From contig NZ_BMVM01000007.1 in NCBI RefSeq assembly GCF_014650715.1, forward strand, positions 124,001 to 188,000: 64,000 nucleotides of DNA, read 5' to 3'. A program made the translations under genes and the position numbers. This DNA is from Streptomyces bluensis. GTDB lineage: Bacteria > Actinomycetota > Actinomycetes > Streptomycetales > Streptomycetaceae. Shown in pieces: positions 50,439-58,760 of this stretch (position 1 is the stretch's first letter; the number at the start of each line of letters is the position of its first letter). A model generated the notes under the pieces. It did no database searches and was not told where the DNA came from. It saw nothing but the letters and a program-made list of their open reading frames with translations.

Positions 50439-52520
50439 TCAGGCGGCCCGCCGCTTCGGCTCCGCCTCCAAGGGGACCTGGGGACCGCTGCACTCGCGCA
50501 GCCAGCGCCGCAGCACACGGTGGACGTGCTCGGCGCCGACGAGTTCCTCCCCGTCCCCGACCGGCGCCGAGAACGCCACGGGCGACAGCAGAAACGGCCT
50601 GGTCTGGGCCCCGCCGAGGCCGCCGTGCGAGCCGATCTGCTCCTCGAACGCGAGGACCTCGCCGCCGTCCGGGTCGTACCAGGAGTTGACCATGATGTCG
50701 GCGACGTGCGGGAAGTCGTGCGTGCGCCGTACGGCGGCGGCGGCGCCGGGCCCGAAGTCGGCGAGCGGACCGGGGTGTTCGTCGGTGAGCTCGGCCACGG
50801 GGATCTCCGCGCCGTGCGCACCGAGCACGACACCGTCGTGCTCCTCGCTCCTGACCAGGACGAACCCTATGCCGGGGTGGTTGGCGAGCGTGGACAGCAG
50901 CGCGGGGTACCGCCGGTCGATCTCCTCCCTGCTCATCCGGTGGGGCACGTCGGGGAACGACACCAGTCCGAGGTTGCCGGAGGCCAGCACGATCGGCCCC
51001 GAGCGGCGCGACGGCCGGTGCTGCTCGCCGCCCTCCTCGACCGGCCTGCGCAGCGCGGCCCGCACCGCCGCCCGCGCCTCGGCCCCGCTGTGGGTGCGTT
51101 GCGCCCTGCGCGGTACGGGCAGTCCGCACCCGGCCCGGACCAGGTTGCCGAGGGAGAGGCCGTAGCGGGCGAGGAAGGTCTCACCAGGGCTCTGCCCGTG
51201 GTCGGACAGGACGACGATGCGGTAGGCGCGCGGGGCGTGCTCGGCGACCTGCGCGATCAGCGCGAGGGAACGGTCGAGCCGTTCGAGCACCTTCCCGGCG
51301 TCCCGGCTGCCGGGGCCGGAGTGGTGGGCGACCTCGTCGTAGGCGACCAGGTCCGCGTAGATCGCGGCGCGCCCGGCGAGCATGTCGCCGATCACCGCGG
51401 CGACGACGACGTCACGCTCGACGACGGTCGCGAAGGCACGGATGAAGGGGTAGAGACCGCCGCGCCCGACACGGGGACGCTGCTTGCGCATCCGGGCGCG
51501 CGTGGACTGCCCGGTCTCGCGGAAGACGTCCGCGACGAAGGACATGGCGGTGCGCACGGCGTTGGCGGGATCGGAGAAGTAGGCGAAGTACCCGGCCCGG
51601 GAACGGTTGTCCTTCCCTCTGCGCGCCGCGATGGACAGGACCAGGGCGAGCTGGTCGGCGCCGCCGCTGAAGAGGTTGCCGCGGCTGGCGCCGTCGAGAG
51701 TGAGGAGGCCGGTGTCGCCGGTGCGTGAGACGGCACGGCGCTGGAGTTCGGCCGCGCTGGACGGCCGGTTGCAGACCATCACCTCGCGGCTTTCCTTCTC
51801 GTACCAGCGGAAGGCCGGGATGTCGTGGTTGGTGCCGTGCAGGATGCCGAGCTGGCTGGCGCCGGTCTGGCTGGACCAGTCGGTGCTCCAGGGGGTGATG
51901 CGGTGGGTGGCGGGCCGGCCGGCCTCCCGGCCGAGCCACTGGGCCACGGTGGGCATCAGGCCCTTGTCGACGGCGGCGTGCAACATCTCGTGCCCGACGC
52001 CGTCGAGCTGGACGAACACGGTGCCGGGACCGGTCGGTCCCGGGTGGTCGTGGGCGTGTCTGCGGCGCCGGTCGGCGAGACGGTACAGCCGCCGCCGGTA
52101 CGCGTCGTCGTCCCGTACGGCGAGTGCGGCGCCGGTGGCGGAGGCGACCGCGGACATGACGGCGGCCACGACCACGGCCGTCTCCGGGGCGACCTCGCCG
52201 CGCCCGGACGGGTTGAGCCGCAGGGCGAGCAGCAGCAGCGACCCGTTCAGGAAGAACACGAGCAGCCCGAGGACGAGGGCGGGTACGAGGAGCAGCAGCC
52301 GGACCAGCAGCGGCCACACCAGGGAGGACAGCAGACCGAAGGCCCCGGCGCCGAACGCCGCAGTCACGGCGATCGTGGTGGCACTGTCACCGCCCGCGGA
52401 CTGCAACTGGAAGTCGGGCAACGCCCCGGCGAGCACGAGCATCGTCACGGTGGACACGGCCCACACCGCGATACTCCGCCACACCCCGCTCAGTACGCGT
52501 CGCCAACGCCCACCGCCCAC
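50439..52520 (-). CDS. Membrane protein with phage-holin-like segment and type I phosphodiesterase domain
   Basis: About 693 residues from the GTG at 52520 (GAGG five bases upstream); other in-frame starts lie at 52526 and 52622. The first 150 residues hold about four membrane helices (SIAVWAVSTVTMLVLAGALP, LVRLLLLVPALVLGLLVFF). The rest is an alkaline-phosphatase-superfamily domain: VFVQLDGVGHEML and ITPWSTDWSSQTGASQLG for metal and nucleophile, LVAYDEVAHHSGP and IVVLSDHGQSPGE for the second metal site. It should hydrolyse a phosphodiester or phosphomonoester outside or at the membrane. The substrate is unknown; a lipid or teichoic-type polymer is conceivable. Confidence 0.85.
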   Translation of the reverse strand: MGGGRWRRVLSGVWRSIAVWAVSTVTMLVLAGALPDFQLQSAGGDSATTIAVTAAFGAGAFGLLSSLVWPLLVRLLLLVPALVLGLLVFFLNGSLLLLALRLNPSGRGEVAPETAVVVAAVMSAVASATGAALAVRDDDAYRRRLYRLADRRRRHAHDHPGPTGPGTVFVQLDGVGHEMLHAAVDKGLMPTVAQWLGREAGRPATHRITPWSTDWSSQTGASQLGILHGTNHDIPAFRWYEKESREVMVCNRPSSAAELQRRAVSRTGDTGLLTLDGASRGNLFSGGADQLALVLSIAARRGKDNRSRAGYFAYFSDPANAVRTAMSFVADVFRETGQSTRARMRKQRPRVGRGGLYPFIRAFATVVERDVVVAAVIGDMLAGRAAIYADLVAYDEVAHHSGPGSRDAGKVLERLDRSLALIAQVAEHAPRAYRIVVLSDHGQSPGETFLARYGLSLGNLVRAGCGLPVPRRAQRTHSGAEARAAVRAALRRPVEEGGEQHRPSRRSGPIVLASGNLGLVSFPDVPHRMSREEIDRRYPALLSTLANHPGIGFVLVRSEEHDGVVLGAHGAEIPVAELTDEHPGPLADFGPGAAAAVRRTHDFPHVADIMVNSWYDPDGGEVLAFEEQIGSHGGLGGAQTRPFLLSPVAFSAPVGDGEELVGAEHVHRVLRRWLRECSGPQVPLEAEPKRRAA

Positions 52521-52723
52521 GTCCACCTCACGTCCCGGCCCGCCCACCGCACGGGCCTTGTCCCAGCCTGTCACAACGGGCGGGGGCGCTGCTTCGGCAG
52601 AGAAGAACGAACAAACGAACAAGAGGCACGACAGGTCACTTGCCGCCGGACAAAGCGATCCCTTCGGGTCGGGATGACGGGTGCGCCGTGTCGCGGTGCG
52701 GGCCGGCCCCGTTGCAGCACGGT

Positions 52724-53410
52724 GTGGATCATACGAAGGGCATCCCGAAAGACATCCTCACGAACGCCCCGGAGAACGCCCCGGCCGGCGCTCCGTCGGA
52801 CACTCCAGCCGGCACTCCCACAGGCCTTCCGCCGACAGGGCGGGCGGGGCGGCGCTGGGGCCGGTTCTGGTTGCTGATGGCGCCGGCGGCGGCCTCGGTG
52901 GCGGCGTTGACGGCTGCCGTGGCGCAGGGCGCCGTGGCGGCGTCGGTGGCCGCTTCGGGAGAGTCGTTCAAGGTCTCGGGCGACCGGCTCGCGGGCAGCG
53001 GTTTCACGGCCGTCCCGGGCGTCAACTCGGAGCCGGGGGGCGGCAGGCACCCCGTGGTGAGGGTGACCGCCCGCGAGGCGGAGCTGGAGAACCTGTGCGT
53101 GAGCGTGCTCGTCCCCACCCCCGTGGGCGAGATGACGGTCCGCGTGCGCGCCGGCACCACGCAGCCGGTCAGGGCCACCGGGCTGTCGGTCGACGCCGAC
53201 CACGTGCGGGGCAGCGTCAACTTCACCGACGTGACCGCCCAGGCCCTCGGCAGGCCCTCGGCGGGGCAGGGTCCGGGCGGGTTCCTGGCGCGCACGGCAC
53301 GTGTGGTGGTGCGCGAACCGAAGTTCACCGGCTGGCGCGGCACGGCGGGGTCCTTCGAGCTGCGGGACCTGAGCCTGCGTCTGGTACCGGGAGCAGCGGA
53401 ATGCTTCTGA
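52724..53410 (+). CDS. DUF6230 family protein
   Basis: About 228 residues if read from the GTG at 52724; the frame is open from 52640 and the true start is uncertain. After a proline-rich start comes one hydrophobic helix (FWLLMAPAAASVAALTAAVAQGAVAAS), then a beta-rich outer domain (ESFKVSGDRLAGSGFTAVPG, NLCVSVLVPTPVGEMTVRVRAG, SVDADHVRGSVNFTDVTAQAL). This layout fits DUF6230, a streptomycete family almost always followed by DUF6114, as here. No biochemical function is known. The stop overlaps the DUF6114 start by ten bases, so the two are translated together. Confidence 0.75.
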   Translation: MDHTKGIPKDILTNAPENAPAGAPSDTPAGTPTGLPPTGRAGRRWGRFWLLMAPAAASVAALTAAVAQGAVAASVAASGESFKVSGDRLAGSGFTAVPGVNSEPGGGRHPVVRVTAREAELENLCVSVLVPTPVGEMTVRVRAGTTQPVRATGLSVDADHVRGSVNFTDVTAQALGRPSAGQGPGGFLARTARVVVREPKFTGWRGTAGSFELRDLSLRLVPGAAECF

Positions 53411-53835
53411 CCAGGCACCCGGTCCGGCGCGCACGGTGGTCGGGCGCGGCCGCCTGGTGGAGGACCCGTCCGCTCGGCGCCGCCGTCCTCGTCACCACGG
53501 CGGGTACCTGGCTGATCGTGCTGCCGTTCCTCGGCACCCCCGTCGCCCTGCTCCAGCCGGGCGTCGCGGGCTCGGCCGGACTCGGGGTGAGCCTGCCGCT
53601 GCTGCTGAGCGGTGTCGCCCTGATGCGGTTCCCGGCACTGCACGCCCTGGCCGGCCTCTGCGCCACCGTCCTGTCGGTGCTCGCCCTGCTGACCTGCAAC
53701 CTCGGCGGGCTCTTCCTCGGCACCGCGCTGGGCGTCCTCGGCGGCTGCCTCGCGTTCGCCTGGGCACCGCCCGCTCCTCCCGTACCTCCATCCACCCCGG
53801 AAGAAGGAAAGAACAAGGCATGCCCGACCGCCTGA
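53401..53835 (+). CDS. DUF6114 membrane protein
   Basis: This 144-residue protein starts at the ATG at 53401 within the end of the DUF6230 gene. Four hydrophobic segments (AAVLVTTAGTWLIVLPFLG, GVSLPLLLSGVALMRF, ALAGLCATVLSVLALLTC, GLFLGTALGVLGGCLAFAW) and the ending WAPPAPPVPPS match DUF6114, the constant partner of DUF6230. The two probably form a membrane complex. The 3' end overlaps the prenyl synthase fusion by 16 bases, so that enzyme is part of the same unit. Confidence 0.8.
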   Translation: MLLTRHPVRRARWSGAAAWWRTRPLGAAVLVTTAGTWLIVLPFLGTPVALLQPGVAGSAGLGVSLPLLLSGVALMRFPALHALAGLCATVLSVLALLTCNLGGLFLGTALGVLGGCLAFAWAPPAPPVPPSTPEEGKNKACPTA

Positions 53836-55601
53836 CCCCCCGCAGCGACGAGCGCACGCTGCGCGCCGCCTACCGTCACTGCCGACGCGCCGTGCGCAGA
53901 CGTGACCCGGTCCAGTACGCCCTCACACAGCTCACACCGCCGGCGCTGCGCCCCGCCTGGTGGGCCATGTGGGCCGCCTTCAGCGCCGCCGACGACATCG
54001 CGGACGACCCGGGCACCGACCGGGCCGAACGCGCCGCGCGGCTGCGTGACTGGACCACCCGCCTCGACCGCGACCTCGCGGGCGGCCGCAGCGACGACCC
54101 CGTACGGCACGCCCTGGTCGACACCGTACGCCGCTGGGACCTCGATCCCAGCACGCTGCACCGCTCGTTCGCGACCCTCGCCGAGGACATCGGCGGCCGC
54201 GAGTTCGCCACGTGGACGCAGTGGAGTTCACGGGTGCGCCGCAGCAACCACAGCTGGGCCGTCGAGGGGCTGCACCTGCTCACCCGCGCCGGCGTCCACA
54301 TCCCATTGTGGCTGAACCGCACCGAGAGCTACCGGCGTTACCTCGACGGCATCTACCTCACCGACACGCTCGCCGACCTCGCCGACGACCTGTCCCGCGG
54401 CGAACTCCTCCTGCCCGCGGACGTCCTGGCCTCCTTTCCCGGCGCTGAGGACGGCCTCCGTGCGGGCCGGTACACCCCGGCGGTCCGCGACCTCGTCTCC
54501 CATCTGACCGGCCGGGCACGCCACTGGCTGCACCAGCCGGAGCTCCTGGGCGGTCTGCCGCCGGGTCCGGCCGTCGTCTTCGACGCCGCCACCAGGCTCT
54601 TCATGGCTCGGCTGGACGCCGTCGACGCCGCCGGCGGCAGGCTCCTGCACTGGCGGGCCGACCCCTCCCGCGTCACCCGCTGGCGGCTCCTGGCTCCCGC
54701 ACGCGCGCAGACCGCTCTCGCCTGGCGTCTGCTCTCGTGCCCCGTCGACCACCGCACTCCCCCGCTCCCGGCCGAGTCGCAGGACAGTGTCGTCGTGGAG
54801 TCCGGAACAGTCACCTCACCACCGCCCCACCCCAGCGGCGCACGCCCCCCGTCCCTCGCCCCGGGCGACCTGCCCCGCCACGTCGCCGTCATCATGGACG
54901 GCAACGGCCGCTGGGCAACCCAGCGCGGCCTGCCGCGCAGTGACGGCCACCGCGAGGGGTCCACGGCCGTGCGCGAAGCCTTCCACGGGGCCCTGGAGCT
55001 CGGCCTTCCGTACCTGACCCTGTACTCCTTCTCCACCGAGAACTGGAAGCGGTCGACGGACGAGATCTCCGGGCTGTTCGCACTCTTCCGCGAGGAACTG
55101 CGCACCCACAGCTTCACCCAGTACGGGGTACGCGTGCGCTGGGCGGGCAGCCCCGAGGGCCTGCCCGAGGACCTCGTCGACGAACTCCTGCGCGTCCAGC
55201 ACGAGACCCGCCGCCAGACGCGCCTCGCCCTCACCCTCTGCCTCAACTACGGCGGGCGTGCCGAACTCACCCGTGCCGCCCGCGCCCTCGCCCACCGGGC
55301 CGCCACCGGCCAGATCGACCCCGCCCGCATCCACGAGGCCGACCTCGCCGCGCAGTTGTCGCTGCCGGACCTGCCCGACGTCGACCTGTTGTGGCGCACG
55401 GGCGGCGAGCACCGCGTCTCCAACTTCCTGCCGTGGCACGCCGCCTACGCCGAACTCCACTTCACCGACGCGCTCTGGCCCGACACCGACCGCCGTGACC
55501 TGTGGCAGGCCGTCACCGCCTACACCCGCCGCCGGCGCCGCTACGGCAGCGCTCCGCGCGTGCCCGAGCGACCCCGGCCCGACGCACCCGCAGCGGTGTG
55601 A
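53820..55601 (+). CDS. Fusion of a phytoene/squalene-synthase-like domain and a cis-prenyltransferase
   Basis: This 593-residue protein starts at the ATG at 53820 inside the DUF6114 gene. Residues 1 to about 310 are all-alpha and trans-prenyl-synthase-like. A first Asp motif is AADDIADD (58-63). The second, YLTDTLADLADDLSRGELLLP (180-200), corresponds to the QLTNILRDxxxD region of phytoene synthases, with Asn changed to Asp and Arg to Ala. Residues about 315-350 are a Pro/Ser linker. Residues 352-575 are a cis-prenyltransferase with VAVIMDGNGRWA (Asp360), LYSFSTENWKRS and LLWRTGGEHRVSNFLPWHAAYAE. It could elongate and then join or cyclise prenyl diphosphates; the product is unknown. Confidence 0.88.
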   Translation: MPDRLTPRSDERTLRAAYRHCRRAVRRRDPVQYALTQLTPPALRPAWWAMWAAFSAADDIADDPGTDRAERAARLRDWTTRLDRDLAGGRSDDPVRHALVDTVRRWDLDPSTLHRSFATLAEDIGGREFATWTQWSSRVRRSNHSWAVEGLHLLTRAGVHIPLWLNRTESYRRYLDGIYLTDTLADLADDLSRGELLLPADVLASFPGAEDGLRAGRYTPAVRDLVSHLTGRARHWLHQPELLGGLPPGPAVVFDAATRLFMARLDAVDAAGGRLLHWRADPSRVTRWRLLAPARAQTALAWRLLSCPVDHRTPPLPAESQDSVVVESGTVTSPPPHPSGARPPSLAPGDLPRHVAVIMDGNGRWATQRGLPRSDGHREGSTAVREAFHGALELGLPYLTLYSFSTENWKRSTDEISGLFALFREELRTHSFTQYGVRVRWAGSPEGLPEDLVDELLRVQHETRRQTRLALTLCLNYGGRAELTRAARALAHRAATGQIDPARIHEADLAAQLSLPDLPDVDLLWRTGGEHRVSNFLPWHAAYAELHFTDALWPDTDRRDLWQAVTAYTRRRRRYGSAPRVPERPRPDAPAAV

Positions 55602-55614
55602 CAGGGCTGAGTCA

Positions 55615-55654
55615 CGCCCGCCTGTGCGGGACACACGGGACCCGCGCGGGCGTC
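55615..55654. terminator. Hairpin after the prenyl synthase fusion
   Basis: ACGCCCGC (55615-55622) pairs with GCGGGCGT (55647-55654), with a smaller stem possible in the loop. The right arm touches the stop of the convergent resolvase-like gene, so it may serve both. Confidence 0.6.
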
Positions 55655-56087
55655 AGCGGCCGTCGTAGCCCGCCGTCGGCATGGAGAGGCGGCGGTGCAC
55701 CCGGGCCTTCATCTGGGCGTCGTACAGGGGCTCGGCGCGGCCGACCGTCTCGACCCGCACGCCCCGGCGCGCGCACTCCGCGGTGAACGCGTCGACGTCG
55801 GTCAGGGCCCGCTCCAGGACCCGGCGGCTGGGGGCGACGAACAGGTCGACGAGACCGGCCTCGACGTCGGACCACAGGGCGCAGTGATCGGGGCGCAGTC
55901 CGCGTACGAGGAGTTCACGCGTGATCACGTATCCGCGCTCGGCGGCCCAGCGGGCGCACATGGCGTGCTGGCTGCGGGAGTCCACCAGGAAGGGGTCGGC
56001 TTCCAGTTCCTCCAACGGCGTCAGGCCGGCGATGGCCGCGACCCGGACGACCGGCGTCCGGCCCAAGGCACGCCTCATGTCTCCCAT
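55653..56087 (-). CDS. Degenerate resolvase-like protein
   Basis: This 144-residue protein is read from the ATG at 56087 after GAGGGGGA. The segment SQHAMCARWAAERGYVIT, then LRPDHCALWSDVEAGLVDLFVAPSRRVLERALTDVDAFTAECARRGVRVE, follows the pattern of the serine-recombinase catalytic domain (Q..C..A..., RP....L...V..G.VD......R.., ...GV.). But the catalytic Ser of the opening strand is absent (RVAAIAGL) and there is no DNA-binding part. It may be a domesticated or regulatory remnant. The assignment rests on pattern only and is moderate. Confidence 0.55.
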   Translation of the reverse strand: MGDMRRALGRTPVVRVAAIAGLTPLEELEADPFLVDSRSQHAMCARWAAERGYVITRELLVRGLRPDHCALWSDVEAGLVDLFVAPSRRVLERALTDVDAFTAECARRGVRVETVGRAEPLYDAQMKARVHRRLSMPTAGYDGR

Positions 56088-56165
56088 GGAGTCCCCCTCA
56101 CCTCCGGGTTTCGCCGCAGACCCTACTCCTGCCCGTAGGCTCTGGGGAGTCGCGCGAAGGAGGGA

Positions 56166-56945
56166 ATGGGAGTGCCGGTGGAGATCACTTGGTGGGGTCA
56201 TGCCACCTGCACGGTCGAGGACTCGGGTACGCGGGTGCTCACGGATCCGCTGTTCGCGCGCCGGCTCGCGCACCTGCGCAGACGCCGCGGCGCGCCGCCC
56301 CCGGCGGAGGCCGCGGTGGCGGATGTGGCGCTGGTGTCGCACCTGCACGCCGACCATCTGCACGTGCCCTCGCTCGCGCGCCTCGCGCCGGGTACCCGGC
56401 TGCTGGTGCCGAGGGGCGCACCGCGCCAGGTACCGGGGCTGCGCAGGCTCGCCCACCTCCGGCTCACCGAGGTGGCGCCCGGCGACGAGACCCGCGTCGG
56501 CGACCTGGTCCTGCGCACGGTGACCGCGCGGCACGACGGGCGGCGGCTGCCGCTCGGGCCGCACCGGTCGCCTGCCGTGGGCTTTGTGATCGAGGGGGCC
56601 GCGCGGACGTACTTCGCCGGGGACACCGGACTGTTCGAGTCGATGGCGCGGGAGGTCGGCCCCGTCGACGTGGCGCTGCTGCCGGTCGGCGGCTGGGGAC
56701 CGTACCTCGGTCCGGGGCATCTGGACGCGGGGCGCGCGGCGCAGGCGCTCGCGCGGCTCATGCCGCGCAGTGCGGTGCCCGTGCACTACGGCACGTACTG
56801 GCCGATCGGTCTGGACGCCGTGCGCCCCCATGAATTCCACTCCCCCGGCGACGAGTTCGTGCGCCTCGCCGCCGTCCACGCCCCCGAGGTGACCGTGCAC
56901 CGCCTGGGACACGGAGAGCGCGTCCGGCCGGAGGCGGCACGGTGA
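56166..56945 (+). CDS. MBL-fold metallo-hydrolase (UlaG-like)
   Basis: This 259-residue protein starts at the ATG at 56166 directly after AAGGAGGG. The metal motif is SHLHADHLH (HxHxDH), further ligands are the ARHDG and FAGDTG regions, and VPVHYGTYWP gives the last His. EITWWGHATCTVED is the usual first strand of the UlaG/NAPE-PLD-like branch. It is cytoplasmic and hydrolyses an ester, lactone or phosphoester. A second member of the same branch is at 57657-58733. It is followed by a DedA gene 49 bases downstream. Confidence 0.9.
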   Translation: MGVPVEITWWGHATCTVEDSGTRVLTDPLFARRLAHLRRRRGAPPPAEAAVADVALVSHLHADHLHVPSLARLAPGTRLLVPRGAPRQVPGLRRLAHLRLTEVAPGDETRVGDLVLRTVTARHDGRRLPLGPHRSPAVGFVIEGAARTYFAGDTGLFESMAREVGPVDVALLPVGGWGPYLGPGHLDAGRAAQALARLMPRSAVPVHYGTYWPIGLDAVRPHEFHSPGDEFVRLAAVHAPEVTVHRLGHGERVRPEAAR

Positions 56946-56994
56946 GGCGAGGCCGGCCCACCGCGGTGCGGTCGGTGACTCCGGAGGTCCGCCC

Positions 56995-57621
56995 ATGACG
57001 CTTCTGGCCGCGGCGGGTTCGGCCGTCACCACCGGGTCCACACAGCAGGCGATCGGTTACCCGACGCTCTTCGTGCTGGTGTTGGTCGGGGCGCTGGTGC
57101 CGGTGGTGCCGACGGGGGCGCTGGTGAGTTCGGCGGCGGTGGTGGCCTTCCACCAGACGGTGCCCTTCGCGCTGCTGCTGGTGTTCGTGACGGCGTCGTG
57201 CGCCGCGTTCCTCGGGGACATCGCGCTGTACTGGCTGGGCCGGCGCGGGATGCGCTCCAGGAACGGTTCGCGCTGGCTGGAGGCGATCCGCCGACGCGCG
57301 CCCGAGGACCGGCTCGCCCAGGCCCAGGAGAAGCTCGACGACCACGGTGTGACCGTCCTGGTCCTGTCCCGGCTCGTGCCGGCGGGCCGCGTCCCGGTGA
57401 TGCTGGCCTGTCTGCTGGCCGAGTTGCCGCTGGGCCGCTTCGCCCGCGGCGACCTCCCCGCCTGCCTCGCCTGGGCCGTCACGTACCAGCTCATCGGCAT
57501 CCTCGGAGGTTCCCTCTTCGCCGAGCCGTGGCAGGGCGTGGTGGCGGCGGTGGCGCTGACACTGCTGATCAGCGCCGCACCGAGCGTGTGGCGCAGGATG
57601 CGCCGGGCCGCCTCCCACTGA
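56995..57621 (+). CDS. DedA/VTT-family membrane protein
   Basis: This 208-residue protein has about five membrane segments. Markers are FLGDIALYWLGRRG and VLVLSRLVPAGRVPVMLACLLAELPLGRF, the latter corresponding to the family F-x-R-[FL]-x-P-x-x-R motif. Some DedA proteins flip undecaprenyl phosphate or phosphatidylethanolamine across the membrane. The closeness to a cis-prenyltransferase fusion is suggestive but 1.4 kb and two genes apart. It probably forms an operon with the MBL protein. Confidence 0.85.
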   Translation: MTLLAAAGSAVTTGSTQQAIGYPTLFVLVLVGALVPVVPTGALVSSAAVVAFHQTVPFALLLVFVTASCAAFLGDIALYWLGRRGMRSRNGSRWLEAIRRRAPEDRLAQAQEKLDDHGVTVLVLSRLVPAGRVPVMLACLLAELPLGRFARGDLPACLAWAVTYQLIGILGGSLFAEPWQGVVAAVALTLLISAAPSVWRRMRRAASH

Positions 57622-57635
57622 GCCGTTGACCGCTA

Positions 57636-57654
57636 CCCCTTACCGGGCAAGGGG
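57636..57654. terminator. Bidirectional hairpin between DedA and MBL genes
   Basis: CCCCTT (57636-57641) pairs with AAGGGG (57649-57654) around ACCGGGC, between two convergent genes only 35 bases apart. Confidence 0.65.
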
Positions 57655-57656
57655 GT

Positions 57657-58733
57657 TCAGTCCAGTACTCGCGAGGCGCCCACCGGCAGGTCCCACAGTT
57701 TCTCGCGGGCCAGTCCCGCCCGTTCCCAGGCCGCCCGCACCCGGACCAGCGGTTCCAGGACCGGCTCGGCCGAGAGGACGAACGTGCCCCAGTGCATCGG
57801 GGCCATCCGGTGGGCACCCAGGTCCTGGAAGGCCCGCACGGCTTCCTCCGGGTCGCAGTGGACGTCGCTGAGCCACCACCGGGGGTCGTACGCGCCGATC
57901 GGCAGCAGCGCGAGGCCGATGCCCGGGTAGCGGCGGCCGATCCGGGAGAACCAGTGGCCGTACCCCGTGTCGCCCGCGAAGTAGACCCTGCGTCCGTCGG
58001 TGTCGGTCAGCACCCAGCCGCCCCACAGCGAGCGGCAGGTGTCGGTGAGGGTGCGCTTGGACCAGTGGTGGGCCGGCACGAAGTCGAAGCGAACGCCGCC
58101 GAGTTCGGCCGCCTCCCACCAGTCCAGCTCCGTGACGCGGGCGAACCGGCGGCGCAGGAACCAGCCCCCGAGTCCGGCCGGCACGAAGACCGGTGTGTCG
58201 CGCGGCAGCCGGCGCAGCGTGGGCGCGTCCAGGTGGTCGTAATGGTTGTGGCTGATGACGACCGCGTCGACGCGAGGCAGGGCGTTCCAGGCGACTCCCA
58301 CGGGGGTGATCCGGTTCGGGGTGCCGAGGATGCGGCGCGACCAGACAGGGTCGGTGAGGACGGTGAGACCACCGATCCGGATCACCCAACTGGCGTGTCC
58401 CGCCCAGGAGACGGCCACGGTGCGGGCGTTCACCCGGGGCAGCGGCTGGGGATCGTACGGCAGGAGCGGGATGTCGGCGAGGCCGTCGGGCCCGGGCCGC
58501 ACGGCACCCTCCCGGGCGAACCGCGCGAGGGCCCGCAGCCCCGGCAGCGGCGTGGTCAGCCGGTCGGCGAAGGAGACCGGCCAGATCCGCTTCTCCCCCA
58601 GGGGGCGGGGCTCGGCGAGCGGATACGGCTCGCCCGTACGCATGCCCGTGCCTGTGTTCGTGCCCGTGTTCGTGCCCGTGCCCGTGGGCGTGATCGCGGT
58701 CGTGGTGGTGGTCGACTCGGGCTGCTGCGTCAT
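57657..58733 (-). CDS. MBL-fold hydrolase (NAPE-PLD-like)
   Basis: About 358 residues from the ATG at 58733, with GGGAG eight bases upstream; the ATG at 58748 has no ribosome site. The N-terminus is a Thr/Gly repeat (GTGTNTGTNTGTG) followed by the core: AVSWAGHASWVIRIGG, VVISHNHYDHLD (HxHxDH), FVPAHHWSKRTL, VYFAGDTGYGHWF and LPIGAYDPRWW. The pattern matches the N-acyl-phosphatidylethanolamine phospholipase D/UlaG branch. It lies 27 bases after the lysine-free aminotransferase-like gene on the same strand. Confidence 0.9.
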   Translation of the reverse strand: MTQQPESTTTTTAITPTGTGTNTGTNTGTGMRTGEPYPLAEPRPLGEKRIWPVSFADRLTTPLPGLRALARFAREGAVRPGPDGLADIPLLPYDPQPLPRVNARTVAVSWAGHASWVIRIGGLTVLTDPVWSRRILGTPNRITPVGVAWNALPRVDAVVISHNHYDHLDAPTLRRLPRDTPVFVPAGLGGWFLRRRFARVTELDWWEAAELGGVRFDFVPAHHWSKRTLTDTCRSLWGGWVLTDTDGRRVYFAGDTGYGHWFSRIGRRYPGIGLALLPIGAYDPRWWLSDVHCDPEEAVRAFQDLGAHRMAPMHWGTFVLSAEPVLEPLVRVRAAWERAGLAREKLWDLPVGASRVLD

Positions 58734-58760
58734 CGAGGAGGCTCCCATCGCTGAGCGTCG

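Noticed and set aside
52521..52622. Longer start of the phosphodiesterase at TTG 52622
   Set aside because: No ribosome site and the added codons are atypical; GTG at 52520 has GAGG at normal distance, though 52526 remains possible.
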